Shown here in pieces: positions 1 to 9,200 of a DNA stretch of 64,000 bases. Within the stretch, counting starts at the first letter, position 1, and each line of letters opens with the position of its first letter. The notes beneath the pieces were generated by a model that was given only the letters and a program-made list of their open reading frames with translations, had not been told where the DNA came from and ran no database searches. Source of the stretch: Mesostigma viride (taxonomy: Eukaryota; Streptophyta; Mesostigmatophyceae; Mesostigmatales; Mesostigmataceae); contig RPFO01000041.1 in assembly GCA_009746045.1 (NCBI GenBank), positions 8,904,348-8,968,347 of the forward strand, in the 5' to 3' direction. Position numbers and translations under genes: made by a program.

Positions 1-1
1 G

Positions 2-187
2 AAAAGCGTCTGCCATGAGGAAGTTCTCGCTACAAGCGAGAACTGGAAATTCCCCGGGGCCAGGCAGCGAGACACGCCCGTGACCGACCGCAAGGGGGTC
101 ACCCATATCATAATGCTGCTCCCCGGCAAGATAGCAGCCGGGTATAAATTGTGTGAGGCCTGTGCGAGAGATCCCCTACATCCGTAG
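2..187 (+). pseudogene. BRO-like family fragment, copy A
   Basis: The left edge of the window cuts this gene. The frame starting at base 2 encodes the family's signature block, WKFPGARQRDTPVTDRKG followed by a LLPGKIAAG segment, then stops at 185-187. The intact paralogues at 34531-35454 and 53685-54587 continue for about 180 residues past this block, so this copy is truncated. The block resembles the BRO/antirepressor-like proteins that are often multicopy in large DNA viruses; I recognise the pattern but cannot assign a biochemical role. It carries inverted repeat A at 22-44. Confidence 0.6.
22..44. repeat. In-gene inverted repeat A (stem 9, loop 5)
   Basis: Arms agttctcgc and gcgagaact are perfectly complementary around the loop tacaa at 31-35. 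The dyad centre (base 33) is the middle base of the codon four after the conserved Glu and six before the Phe of FPG. The four other family copies have the dyad in the same codon position. Confidence 0.85.
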
Positions 188-479
188 TTCCCGCACCGAG
201 GTCCGTTGTCAGAGGACTTACATCCGCATCGTCACGAGCGTCCACGCGCGCTCTCATCCCACACAAAATCGCCACATATCACCGAGGAGTGTCCATCATG
301 TCGGCCATCGTCCAGTACCTGACACCCTCCAGCGGGGAAGAGGACTTTTGGGGGCACCCCAGTTCGCGGGCAAGATCCGCGTGACAGATGACGGCAGAAT
401 GTCCGTGTTTGACGCGATGGCCGCAATCGGCATTTCACAGCCTAAGGTATACCTTTTAAACCTGCAAAAGTCCAACCAA

Positions 480-506
480 GAAGTGGTTAATTTCCTTAAC
501 CACTTC
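480..506. repeat. In-gene inverted repeat B (stem 11, loop 5)
   Basis: Arms gaagtggttaa and ttaaccacttc are perfectly complementary around tttcc (491-495). The centre, base 493, is the middle base of the homologous codon of copy B. The arms are unrelated to those of copies A, D and E. Confidence 0.85.
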
Positions 507-576
507 CGATTCCCGGGTCAAGGGCAGCGAGACACGCCCGTAGGGTTTACCTTCTCAACCTCCAGAAAGCTCACGG

Positions 577-605
577 TGAAGGTGTTAATTTTATTAACAC
601 CTTCA
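577..605. repeat. In-gene inverted repeat C (stem 12, loop 5)
   Basis: Arms tgaaggtgttaa and ttaacaccttca are perfectly complementary around tttta (589-593). The centre, base 591, is the middle base of the homologous codon. Compared with copy B, the arms differ at matching positions on both sides, so base pairing is kept. Confidence 0.85.
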
Positions 606-702
606 AGTTCATGCATATGTGATATCAATAATACGAAGACGTGTTGTGACTGTCTGCTTAACGGACGCGAAATAAATTCTGCATTGTACTCCAAACGACG
701 AC

Positions 703-1713
703 ATGGCCCTCTCGTTACGAATCTCCAAGCCCCCGCCGTGCGGCGTGCGGGCGGCGCAGGAGCCCGACAAGTGGGTGTGCGTGGGGAAAAAGCCGCGGAC
801 CACGAAGCTAGTCAAGATATACAACGAGGAGGTGCTGCTCTACAGGAGCAAGGACGACGACCGGACGCTCGCGGTCAGGAACGCGTGTCCCCACCGAGGC
901 GCGCGGCTCTCACACAACGGACGCGTGGAATCGGACTGCGTCCGGTGCGCGTATCACGGCATGCGCTGGGGGCCGCGGAACAACGCCGACAACTACCTGC
1001 AGGTGAAGGAGGACCACCGTCTGGTCTGGGTGAACGCGGGACTGGGGGACGGCGACTCGGAGCCGCCCACGATGCCCGAGTTCTCCGACCCGGCGTACAG
1101 GACCTTTGCGTACTCCGCCTTCATCTCCGCGCACCCACAGATCGTCATGGAGAACCTGCTGGACTACGCCCATCTCGAGTACGTGCACAAGGTGAAGATC
1201 GTGGACGCGAAGAGCACGGACGCGGTCACGGAAACCGGGGCGGATTCGCGAACCCGCGGAAAGAGCGTCTACAGCTACCCGGTCGTCAACGAGTTCATGG
1301 GCCGCGCTCTCTTGCAGCTCATGCCCCGGGATGGCAAGGGGGAGGAGCCGGAGGATCTCCGCATCTCGGTCGAGAACGAGTTCTTCCTGCCATACACCTC
1401 GAGCCTGAGGTTCATGATCTCCGGCCACGAGAAGGCGGCCATGGTGCTGTGGTTCAGCGTGCTGCCCTACGAGCCCGAGCGCTCGCTGGTCACGTGCAAG
1501 GTCGCGCGCAACATACTGACGCCGGCCGCGTGGGACGGCCTATTCTGGCTGCTCAACTCTCTGCCCCTGAAGGAGGACGACGATATCGTGAGCAACGTTA
1601 TCGCCGAGGAGTGGTGGCGCAACAAGCTGGTCAACAGCGACACGTTCATCAAGATGTACAGAGACTGTCTGAGGGAGGTGTACGGGATGCTGTATCTGGA
1701 CGCATTCCCGTGA
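703..1713 (+). CDS. Rieske non-haem iron oxygenase, virus-encoded
   Basis: This 336-residue protein has a Rieske [2Fe-2S] centre in the order CPHRG (about residues 62-66) and CAYHG (about 82-86), giving the C-x-H and C-x2-H ligand pairs. A mononuclear iron site follows at about 150-162: NLLDYAHLEYVH matches D-x2-H-x4-H. The two-domain order and length fit aromatic-ring/VanA- or pheophorbide-oxygenase-like monooxygenases, which use electrons from a reductase to activate O2; the substrate cannot be read from sequence. No chloroplast transit peptide or membrane tail is obvious. The frame is intact, and the gene lies directly upstream of virus-style genes. A host gene captured by the virus is likely. 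Confidence 0.85.
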   Translation: MALSLRISKPPPCGVRAAQEPDKWVCVGKKPRTTKLVKIYNEEVLLYRSKDDDRTLAVRNACPHRGARLSHNGRVESDCVRCAYHGMRWGPRNNADNYLQVKEDHRLVWVNAGLGDGDSEPPTMPEFSDPAYRTFAYSAFISAHPQIVMENLLDYAHLEYVHKVKIVDAKSTDAVTETGADSRTRGKSVYSYPVVNEFMGRALLQLMPRDGKGEEPEDLRISVENEFFLPYTSSLRFMISGHEKAAMVLWFSVLPYEPERSLVTCKVARNILTPAAWDGLFWLLNSLPLKEDDDIVSNVIAEEWWRNKLVNSDTFIKMYRDCLREVYGMLYLDAFP

Positions 1714-1734
1714 GTGCGCAAACTAAATCGCGAT

Positions 1735-1750
1735 GCTATATATACGAATA
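1735..1750 (+). promoter_or_regulatory. TATA-type motif before the 1751 gene
   Basis: The sequence gctatatatacgaata abuts the ATG at 1751. It is the clearest case of the TATA-type element that lies within about 30 nt of many ATGs in the viral part of this window. Confidence 0.5.
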
Positions 1751-2722
1751 ATGTCACCCGGATCCCGTAAAAAGCCTGCGAAGACGTGCATCGTAGACGA
1801 GGACGATCAAATCATCACGTGCTATCCTATCAAGCCTCCCAGACCCAAACCCGACCCTCCCCCGTCGCGTAGGTACTCGTCCACGACCTCCGGAGTGGAT
1901 ATCGCTCCTCCCGAAACGGGGTTCAGTCTCGTGAGGTATTTCAGGACGTTAGGAGGCACCGCGCCCCCCGCAGGCCGTAAACCTGAGCCGTCAATCCCGA
2001 AAGAGCCGGTCATCGGTGCGAGAAAGAAGGCGCGAGGAGTCAAGGTGGGATCGAGGGGCGGGGTTAAGGTTCTGGGAGTGTCGGCTCGGGCCAAGAGTGC
2101 CCGGCCCCGATCCACAGCATCCGTAGGGACCAGCACGGGGGGGGGGGCGTACGCTGGTTCCTCCAAGTCCGCGCAAACGGATCCGATAGTCGCTAGGTCG
2201 TCAACCGTTGGCAGCGATACCGGCACGAGGGCATACGCGCTTTCATCGAACTCCGCGCAAATCGATCCGGTAATTCCTCGCGGTACCAGCAGACGTGAGG
2301 AGAGATCGTATAGTTCACCTTTTCAATCGACCCAGTCTGGTACCGACACGGAGAGGTACCGACATGCCGGGAGAGGCTACCCCCGATCCGGGAATTCGGG
2401 TGACGTGACGCTATATTATGGCAAGGGCTCGGTGAGGCGCCGTACAGGGGGGGCGAGAATGGGGCGAGGAAAGAAGGCGAAAAAAGGCACAGGCGAGAGC
2501 GAGCTGCCCGGGATGTCGCAGCTGCTCGCGGCCAGCGAGATGGAGTTGGATGCGGAGACGGACCGGTTCGTAGAGGCAGTGACGTGGACCTGCCAGGGTA
2601 TTCCGCACGCCAGCCCATCGGTAGACACGCCTTTTCGGACAGTGGCGCGCGACCGCGGGGGAGGGGGGCACGGATCGTCTCGGGGGGGCAGACGGACCAC
2701 GAGTTTGACGGCGGGGTCTTGA
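1751..2722 (+). CDS. Disordered Pro/Ser/Arg-rich viral protein
   Basis: About 323 residues from MSPGSRKKP, the ATG right after the TATA motif. The protein is low in complexity: Pro- and Arg-rich at first, then Ser/Thr-rich with a loosely repeated unit (SSKSAQTDPIVAR, SSNSAQIDPVIPR). There is no recognisable domain. Its stop TGA (2720-2722) overlaps the next possible ATG (2722-2724) by one base. The gene also contains long G runs (about 2141, 2665 and 2684), so it may instead be the N-terminal half of one frameshifted gene that continues in the next entry. Composition suggests a virion or DNA-associated scaffold, but this is inference. Confidence 0.6.
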   Translation: MSPGSRKKPAKTCIVDEDDQIITCYPIKPPRPKPDPPPSRRYSSTTSGVDIAPPETGFSLVRYFRTLGGTAPPAGRKPEPSIPKEPVIGARKKARGVKVGSRGGVKVLGVSARAKSARPRSTASVGTSTGGGAYAGSSKSAQTDPIVARSSTVGSDTGTRAYALSSNSAQIDPVIPRGTSRREERSYSSPFQSTQSGTDTERYRHAGRGYPRSGNSGDVTLYYGKGSVRRRTGGARMGRGKKAKKGTGESELPGMSQLLAASEMELDAETDRFVEAVTWTCQGIPHASPSVDTPFRTVARDRGGGGHGSSRGGRRTTSLTAGS

Positions 2723-3930
2723 TGACCGGTCTGAAAGCTCCCGTGACAGCGACGAGAATGGCGCGTGCTTCGTTGATCCCACCACAACCGCTCGATCCGA
2801 TGGTATCGGACGTGTTCCATACCCAACAACCGTCCACATTGAACCCGGTACAATTGGCCCGAATGAGAAGGAATCAAATGGCCGCGGAATCGAGAGCCCG
2901 ATCACAACCTGTAAACGACACTTCTCGACAACTCAGTGTAGAAAGGAGGCCGTTGAGTGTGGAAGAGGAGAAGAAACGCAAGGTCGTTTTAAAAGCAAAG
3001 CTAGAGGCACTAGATGAGGAAAAAAAGCAGCGAGCTCGACGGCAGCGGGAGGAGGCAGCGAGAAGGAAGGCAGAAAATCTCGCAAAGGATCTGGAGGAGA
3101 ATGAGAGAAGAAGAAGGATACACGAGGAGCAGCAACGGGATAGGGAGGAGAGGAGACTAGTTGAGCTGCAGGAGGCAGAGAAAACACGTCAAGATACCGC
3201 CGCACAGAGGGCGGAAAAACGCGCGAGGCCGGGTCTAGGGCCGGGAGCGTCTCGTGGCAGCTCGTCACGCGATGGACGCGGCGACCGGTCTGCATCCTCC
3301 GCGCGGACGGACGACGCGCGAGGAGATGTTCGTGACGCGCTCGCCGAGTTGCATCAAGGTCGGACGCAAGATGACCCGTGGAGTCCTTCGGCCTTCAACG
3401 CGCTTTTCGGTCATCGACCTACGGTTCATGGCGAGATCGAGGATTTGGAAGGTGAGGAAGAGGACATCTTTAAACAGCTTCCGGAATACCATGAAATAGA
3501 GGGCATGAAAGCGGAGGATGGACCACGGACACCCTCGCAGGACCCGCGGCGAGAAAAATCGGTGCAGGAACGGCTCGAGAGAAGGATAGAACCAGTCCCT
3601 GTACCAGGGCCCGGTGCGGCGGTTCAGGAACGGCCGGAACGGCTCCGGATTCTCAAGGGAAGAGCGAAACCGGTCCTAGTACCACCTGCCGCGCCTTTGC
3701 AGGACCGCCTCCGGATTCTTAGGCAAAGGAACCGACCGCGGACGGCCCCCCCGTCCCAAACGGTGACGGATGGGGTTATGGAAGTGAGAGACGATCCCGT
3801 CGGCCGCGGACCACAGGAGGTGTACGAATATCTCGTGATGCACCCGGGGGGTCAGCGCCTCGTGAGACGTGCACGGGCTTCTCGCCATGCCGGTACGAAA
3901 CACAGGAGGGTCAACAAGTTGGTCCGCTAA
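2722..3930 (+). CDS. Charged coiled-coil protein
   Basis: About 402 residues from the ATG overlapping the previous stop; the open frame extends up to 2584. Residues about 75-160 form a continuous Lys/Arg/Glu-rich helix (EEEKKRK... ARRQREEAARRKAEN) typical of a long single coiled coil. The C-terminal third has repeated units (VQERLERRIEPVPVPG, VQERPERLRILKGRAKPV, LQDRLRILRQRNRP). No enzyme motif is visible. It may be the second half of the 1751 gene, separated by a frameshift in a G run between 2584 and 2722. The stop lies 4 bp from the convergent gene at 3934. Confidence 0.6.
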   Translation: MTGLKAPVTATRMARASLIPPQPLDPMVSDVFHTQQPSTLNPVQLARMRRNQMAAESRARSQPVNDTSRQLSVERRPLSVEEEKKRKVVLKAKLEALDEEKKQRARRQREEAARRKAENLAKDLEENERRRRIHEEQQRDREERRLVELQEAEKTRQDTAAQRAEKRARPGLGPGASRGSSSRDGRGDRSASSARTDDARGDVRDALAELHQGRTQDDPWSPSAFNALFGHRPTVHGEIEDLEGEEEDIFKQLPEYHEIEGMKAEDGPRTPSQDPRREKSVQERLERRIEPVPVPGPGAAVQERPERLRILKGRAKPVLVPPAAPLQDRLRILRQRNRPRTAPPSQTVTDGVMEVRDDPVGRGPQEVYEYLVMHPGGQRLVRRARASRHAGTKHRRVNKLVR

Positions 3931-3933
3931 ACA

Positions 3934-4587
3934 CTACTTCCGGGCTCGGGGTGGTGCCAGAGGCTTGAAGTGCCACAGGCACTGCCTCAGCTTCCGACGC
4001 TCCAGAAGCGCCTTTTTGTCGGTAGGACACTTCGGCGGAACCTTTCTTCTTTTGAGCGTGTTCCGGATGTGAGCCGTCACATCTTTGAACGAATCCAGCG
4101 GGCCGACGGCGTACCCCGAACGGTTCGCGTAGTCCATCAACTTGTCGTGCGCTAAAAACCCCATCGTAGGATTGGTCTTAAGGCACTGTCTCTTCGCGTT
4201 CTGTCGTCGTCGCAGGAAGCTGATGGTCCTGGGGCAATGGCCCGGCATGCGCTTGAGCCCCCTACTCCTCACGAAAGCGCGCAGGTCCGGCATGGCGAAC
4301 TCGCGCCCGGGGTAATAGCCCGCCCTCTCGGCGAGACCCAGCAACACCGCCCTCTGTAGCCCGGTCGGCAGCCTCGTCGCCCGCGCCCGCTTCTTCGGGG
4401 CCGCTTTGGGCTTCGGGGCCGCTTTGGGCTTCGGGGCCGCTTGGGGCTTGGGAGCCGCCTTGGACTTGGCGGCCATCATCCGTGCCCGCATCGTCTGTTG
4501 GTACCTTGCCTTTTCTTCCGGGGTCATCATTTCGTACGCGCTTTTCTCAATGGGTAGAACGACGCGGGCTCTGGTGGCGTGATACAT
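3934..4587 (-). CDS. Basic protein with H1-like AKP repeats
   Basis: 217 residues from MYHATRARVV. An in-frame ATG at 4668 would add 27 residues and run into the capsid promoter, so the inner start is preferred. Residues about 40-70 are tandem Ala-Lys-Pro units (AAPKPKAAPKPK) like histone H1 tails. The C-terminal part is a basic helical domain rich in Arg and Lys with scattered Cys. A DNA-condensing or virion-core role is plausible but inferred. It is divergent from the capsid gene, with about 85 bp of AT-rich sequence between them that probably serves both. Confidence 0.65.
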   Translation of the reverse strand: MYHATRARVVLPIEKSAYEMMTPEEKARYQQTMRARMMAAKSKAAPKPQAAPKPKAAPKPKAAPKKRARATRLPTGLQRAVLLGLAERAGYYPGREFAMPDLRAFVRSRGLKRMPGHCPRTISFLRRRQNAKRQCLKTNPTMGFLAHDKLMDYANRSGYAVGPLDSFKDVTAHIRNTLKRRKVPPKCPTDKKALLERRKLRQCLWHFKPLAPPRARK

Positions 4588-4673
4588 CCTTGGTAATAAT
4601 ACACCACATTTTTTCTGTTTCGACCCCGTGGGGACCAAAAAAAAATCCGATGTAAGTGTAGAAAGCACGCACC

Positions 4674-6029
4674 ATGTCGCATGCCGTTTTGTGCCTCCGC
4701 GCCAAGGGCCCTCAGGACGCCCTCCTGACCGTCTCGCCCGAGATCACCTTCTTCAAGAGCGTCTACCCCCGCCACACCAACTTCGCATTCTCCGACACCG
4801 AGGTGGTGCCGTCGAGCGGCGTGCCCGGGTTCGGCCGCACCATCGAGTTCCAGCTGCCGAGGAGCGGCGACCTCATAAACACCGTGTACCTGTACGTCGA
4901 GCTGCCCCCGATCACCGAGTGGGCGGGCACTGCCCCCACCCTCGGCAGTGCCTGGTGGAAGATCTTCGACCCGCTGTACGATGACGTGGCGCGTCTGCTG
5001 ATCAAGAAGGTCGAGTTCCGCATCGGAGGGTACACGGTCGAGGAGATGACCGGGGAGTTCATGCACGTGTGGGACCAGCTGTCCCGCGATCCCAGCACCA
5101 GCCGCGTGGAGACTGCCCCCACCCGTCACGGCGGTGTCCAGCGGAAGAACGGGGGCAACCAGGCGGGCATGAAGACCGGGTACCTGTACATCCCCCTCCA
5201 GTTCTCCTTCTGCATCGAGGACGGTATGGCGCTCCCCATGATCGCGCTCCAGTACCACGACGCCCGCATCCGCGTGACGCTCGCCGCCAAGGACGAGATC
5301 TTCACCCACCTGGCGGGCGGCCCCCTGTACCCCGCGACCACTCTTAACGGAGGCGCCGTTGCCTGGGATACTCTGACGGCCGGGTACCGCGCGGCCATGA
5401 TGAACGCCATGGTGGACATAACCAAGATGCGCCTCCTGTGCCGCTACATCTTCCTGGACGACTTCGAGCGCCGCCAGTTCGCCGTCAACCCGCACGAGTA
5501 CCTCATCACCGAGACGCAGCAGTACGACCACTTCGTCGACAGGACCGACCTGGAGATGATCAACCTGTCCTTCTCGCACCCCGTCAAGGAGCTCATCTTC
5601 TTCTACAAGGCCGACGACCGTCTGACCTCCGCCGCGACCTCCCCCATCCCCACCGCGGCGCCCTGGAACTTCGTGAACGTGAACAGCAAGTTCGGGGACG
5701 GCCACCTCTTCGAGACGGCCAACATCACCCTCAACTCGCAGCAGATGTTCGGCGAGGGCCGCGACCCGGTCTACTTCTCCTACCTCCTCCCCATGCATCA
5801 CCACACGCGTGTGCCGCGTGACAAGCACATCTACGTGATCCCCTTCGCCCTCCAGCCTGAGGACTGGAAGCCGACCGGGTCGATCAACTTCTCGCGGCTC
5901 GACTCGGTCAAGCTCGTCCTCAAGGGCATGAACACCACGCTGCCGAAGGGCGTCATCACGATCTACGCGCGGTCCTTCAACATCCTGAAGATCACCAACG
6001 GAATGGGCGGCAAGCGGTTCGCCTCGTAG
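4674..6029 (+). CDS. MCP: Major capsid protein, double jelly-roll
   Basis: 451 residues with the hallmark giant-virus capsid N-terminus: LTVSPEITFFKSVYPRHTNFA at about residues 20-40, then IEFQLPRSGDLINTVYLYVELP. Both jelly rolls are present: the first ends around the RVTLAAKDEIF region and the second holds a YIFLDDFERRQFA strand. The C-terminus (ARSFNILKITNGMGGKRFAS) is also typical. The length is normal (about 440-500) and the frame is intact. It forms the trimeric capsomers of the icosahedral shell. It is the strongest marker of Nucleocytoviricota here; order-level placement needs a phylogeny. Confidence 0.97.
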   Translation: MSHAVLCLRAKGPQDALLTVSPEITFFKSVYPRHTNFAFSDTEVVPSSGVPGFGRTIEFQLPRSGDLINTVYLYVELPPITEWAGTAPTLGSAWWKIFDPLYDDVARLLIKKVEFRIGGYTVEEMTGEFMHVWDQLSRDPSTSRVETAPTRHGGVQRKNGGNQAGMKTGYLYIPLQFSFCIEDGMALPMIALQYHDARIRVTLAAKDEIFTHLAGGPLYPATTLNGGAVAWDTLTAGYRAAMMNAMVDITKMRLLCRYIFLDDFERRQFAVNPHEYLITETQQYDHFVDRTDLEMINLSFSHPVKELIFFYKADDRLTSAATSPIPTAAPWNFVNVNSKFGDGHLFETANITLNSQQMFGEGRDPVYFSYLLPMHHHTRVPRDKHIYVIPFALQPEDWKPTGSINFSRLDSVKLVLKGMNTTLPKGVITIYARSFNILKITNGMGGKRFAS

Positions 6030-6147
6030 AACGCGCGAATGCAACCCTAAACCTGCTCACCCCTCCGCGTGACGGGTGTATACGCCTACCATGGTTCTCG
6101 TAATTTGCATTTCGACTCAGTGCAATGTAATGACAATTTCAATTTAT

Positions 6148-6167
6148 AATAAAGCGATTCGTTTATT
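6148..6167. terminator. Bidirectional poly(A) signals
   Basis: AATAAA occurs on the plus strand at 6148-6153 and on the minus strand at 6162-6167. They lie between the convergent capsid gene and the 6190 gene, in an AT-rich 160-bp gap, and fit 3' ends for both transcripts. Confidence 0.55.
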
Positions 6168-6189
6168 CAATTCATGATTCGTGATTCAT

Positions 6190-6417
6190 TCATTCCTCCT
6201 CTGCATCCTTCCCGGGAGTTTCCGGGGCGTCCTCGTCCTCCGATTCGGACTCGAACATGACGTCGCAGATGTCGTACAGACACTTCTCGATCTCTTCGAG
6301 GCGCCTGTCAACCCGTCTGCTCATCTTGGCGATCATCTTGGCGAGCTCGCCGAGCCGCGAATGGATGCCCTCGAGTTGTTCCGGGTTCATGGCAGGATAC
6401 TCTCCAGTTAGATCCAT
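6190..6417 (-). CDS. Small acidic coiled-coil protein
   Basis: 75 residues, MDLTGEYPAMNPE to an all-acidic tail. Residues about 12-45 form an amphipathic helix with Leu/Ile/Met spacing (IHSRLGELAKMIAKMSRRVDRR) that suggests oligomerisation; the last 25 residues are Glu/Asp/Ser-rich. No family was recognised. The ATG at 6417 is chosen because the upstream part of the frame is antisense to the ATPase tail. It follows the ATPase gene on the same strand, 47 bp downstream. Confidence 0.6.
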   Translation of the reverse strand: MDLTGEYPAMNPEQLEGIHSRLGELAKMIAKMSRRVDRRLEEIEKCLYDICDVMFESESEDEDAPETPGKDAEEE

Positions 6418-6464
6418 TTTTGCGGGAGTTAAGCGAACTCCCGACCGAGCATTTTCATCCTTTT

Positions 6465-6692
6465 TCAGTCCTCCTCCTTGACCACGCGGGTGTTGCTCTT
6501 TCGTCGCCGCTGGTTGGCGTCCTCCTTGTCGCTGTCGGACCCGGAATCCTTCTTGGGGTCGTAGTTCTGCGTACCGTACTTCCAGAAGGCGGGCGAACCG
6601 ATGCGGAACTTGTGCTCCCTTGGGGTGGCCTTGTACCAGAATATGACGTCCTCGATCTTGTTCGACTCGCTCGTGTGGTCGACCACGAGGCA
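6465..6692 (-). pseudogene. Packaging ATPase, C-terminal fragment 4
   Basis: Encodes the end of the A32-type ATPase: LVVDHTSESNKIEDVIFWYK and FRIGSPAFWKY, motifs seen near the C-terminus of giant-virus packaging ATPases, then an acidic/basic tail to the stop at 6465. It has no start of its own. Its 5' edge is the CACTA-like terminus at 6693, and its frame picks up where the fragment at 10340-10408 stops. Confidence 0.85.
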
Positions 6693-6707
6693 CACTAGGA
6701 AGTCAGG

Positions 6708-6965
6708 ATTGAGAAAACTGAGAAACCCTGAGAAAAATTGAGAAAAACCTGAGAAGAGCCGAGAAAAACTGAGAAGTAACTGAGAAGAGCTGAGAAGTAA
6801 CTGAGAAGAGCTGAGAAAAACTGAGAATCACCTGAGAAAAGGGGGTGAGAAAAATTGAGAAGAGCTGAGAAGAAATTGAGAATTTGAAAATCTGAGAAAA
6901 GTGAGACTTCACTCGGACTGAGAAAAGTGAGAAATCACGAGAACTGAGAAAAATGAAAAACCACA
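6708..6965. repeat. Left subterminal TGAGAA repeats
   Basis: More than twenty copies of TGAGAA or close variants, mostly in one orientation, within about 260 bp of the left end. The same hexamer fills the right subterminal region in both orientations. Confidence 0.85.
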
Positions 6966-7313
6966 AGAGAGTGAAAAACAGATTATGAGAGCAGCAAGCA
7001 CTGCCAACATAATTTCAGCAAGGCAATCAAGGAAACAGTTTTTTTTTAATTAAAAAATAATTTATTTACGTATGAAAGCCGTCCTTTTGTGCATTGATTT
7101 CTTGACATGGCCCTGCCATAAACTCGTCTAATTCTCTAGCTTGCTGCAATTTTTTCAAAGAAGATGACTACAACTATGTTGCCATGGCTGTCTTTCACAA
7201 GGCCGCTTGCATAGCTTGATGCCCCGAATTGAAGATGTCGGTGCCGTTTGTATGCGCCACAAACTGAAAAGAATGCAAAACAAAAGCAGAACACAGGAAT
7301 GGAAAATCAGCAC

Positions 7314-8283
7314 GTGTAGAACACGATTCATGACCCAATACTCACTTTTATGGCAAAGCAGCCCATACACATGAATCACACCATGCACCAGATGTCACAC
7401 GAGCAAGCCACGACATTGTCGTCGGATCAGAAAGCAATAAACGTGAAAACGATAGCGGCCCAAATCTGAGATTCCGCCGAACACAGAAAATAAGAAGGCT
7501 CAGAAGCTACCAGCAAGGGATCGAACATAGGACCTTAGGCATGATTTCATGCAGCAAATGTGTAGAACACGATTTATGACCCAACAGTCACTCTTATGGC
7601 AAAGCAGCCCATACACATGAATCACACCATGCACCAGATGTCACACGAGCAAGCCACGACATTGTCGTCGGATCAGAAAGCAATAAACGTGAAAACGATA
7701 GCGGCCCAAATCTGAGATTCCGCGGAACACAGAAAATAAGAAAGCTCAGAAGCTACCAGCAAGGGATAGAACATAGGACCTTAGGCATGATTGCATGCAG
7801 CGAATGTGTAGAACACGATTTATGACCCAACACTCACTCTTATGGCAGAGCAACCCATACCCATGAATCACACCATGCCCCAGATGTCACACGAGCAAGC
7901 CACGACATGGTCGTCGGATAAGAAAGCAATAAACGTGAAAACGATAGCGGCCCAAATCTGAGATTCCGCGGAACACAGAAAATAAGAAAGCTCAGAAGCT
8001 ACCAGCAAGGGATCGAACATAGGACCTTTGGCATGATTGCATGCAGCGAATGTGTAGAACACGATTTATGACCCAACACTCACTCTTATGGCAGAGCAAC
8101 CCATACCCATGAATCACACCATGCCCCAGATGTCACACGAGCAAGCCACGACATGGTCGTCGGATAAGAAAGCAATAAACGTGAAAACGATAGCGGCCCA
8201 AATCTGAGATTCCGCGGAACACAGAAAATAAGAAAGCTCAGAAGCTACCAGCAAGGGATCGAACATAGGACCTTTGGCATGAT
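7314..8283. repeat. 246-bp tandem repeat, about 4 copies
   Basis: The start sequence gtgtagaacacgatt recurs at 7314, 7560, 7806 and 8052, exactly 246 bp apart; the last copy stops about 14 bp short. Copies 3 and 4 are nearly identical and copies 1 and 2 more diverged, as in an array growing at one side. A partial inverted copy (about 110 bp) is at 9094-9200. Confidence 0.9.
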
Positions 8284-9093
8284 TTCGCGGCTGTGTGAGT
8301 CTCCAGATCCGAAGGCATCTCACTTAATTAACGTTTCGAAACAGCCAAACTGCGAAAAACCTCTTACCGGAGGGAGTCGCCAATATCAAGGAGACAACCA
8401 GCGCAGGCCAGAAATCGGGAGAATCCGGACCATGGTAGCTCGAGCCTGCCGTTATCTTGTCCGCGTTTTCGAGTCGTGCAGGATTATGAATATGAATGGA
8501 GATGGAAATGTGTAGCCTTGTGCATTGAAATTATGGCTGGCTGACGTGTAGAGCGACGAGATGACCTAGACGGTGGGGCCGGAAACAGCTTGCTTGATTG
8601 TGTTTCTCGTGGGGAACGAGTCCAACGACTACTTTCTCTGGGCGGCAAACTGCGGCAAATTGAACGCAAGCCTTGAGCATCTTGAATTTTTGACCGTCGA
8701 AATGTAACGATCCGACGACTTCTGCAGTATGCCGCGTAATTTTCTGTTGCGGAAGAGCCGTTGGGCCGGTTCCCGACGCGGGCGACCAGTGGTTTGCATT
8801 AAGTTAACTTACCTGAAGTTCTCCAACAGAAATGACCCAAGCCGCATGATGGCACTCATCGACGGCCTCAGTCTATTGACGCGTCGGCCCGATTTTGGCG
8901 GCACCCAATTTGACCCCAACGGCACCTACCGACAAATACATACGTTTCATGCGCACCACGACCCCTTTGAGCTCTGCTATGGCGGTGCTGCCGTTGGGCC
9001 CGCATCAGACTGCAGGCCCTTTATGCTGGCGGGCCCTTAATGCATGTCACTTATTTATTCTTGTGCATACAAATATGAAGCAATGAAGTCCTA

Positions 9094-9200
9094 TGTTCGA
9101 TTCCTTGCTGGTAGCTTCTAGGCTTTCTTACTTTCTGTGCTCCGCGGAATCTCAGATTTGGGCAGCTAGCGTTTTCACGTTTGTTGCTTTCTGACGACAA
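9094..9200 (-). repeat. Inverted partial copy of the 246-bp unit
   Basis: The sequence from cctatgttcgattcc to gttgctttctgac is the reverse complement of part of the 246-bp array unit, with about ten mismatches. It suggests that the array arose by rearrangement inside the element. Confidence 0.7.

Larger units (their letters stand above)
298..660 (+). pseudogene. BRO-like family copies B and C, broken
   Basis: The ATG at 298 opens the family N-terminus (MSAIVQYLTP, compare MSQIIVQYLQP at 35454). The frame breaks near 345-355 in a T/G run, and the next frame continues with FAGKIRVTDDGRMSVFDAM, matching FANKIRVTPDG in the paralogues. It reaches RFPGQGQRDTPV at about 507-541, then runs into a second partial copy (YLLNLQKAHGEG...NTFKF, about 547-611) that lacks the FPG block. 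This is therefore one decayed gene with an internal partial tandem duplication. Inverted repeats B (480-506) and C (577-605) lie in the two copies. Confidence 0.6.

Noticed and set aside
4527-6044. 505-codon minus-strand ORF opposite the capsid gene
   Set aside because: Shadow frame of the GC-rich capsid gene; low-complexity Val/Gly/Asp/Arg composition and no motif.
7500-8280. tRNA-like gttcgatccc segment in the 246-bp units
   Set aside because: Only the T-loop-like word is present; no acceptor, D or anticodon stems can be folded around it.
7868-8323. Repeated 60-70-codon minus-strand ORFs
   Set aside because: Produced by the 246-bp tandem array inside the CACTA-like element.
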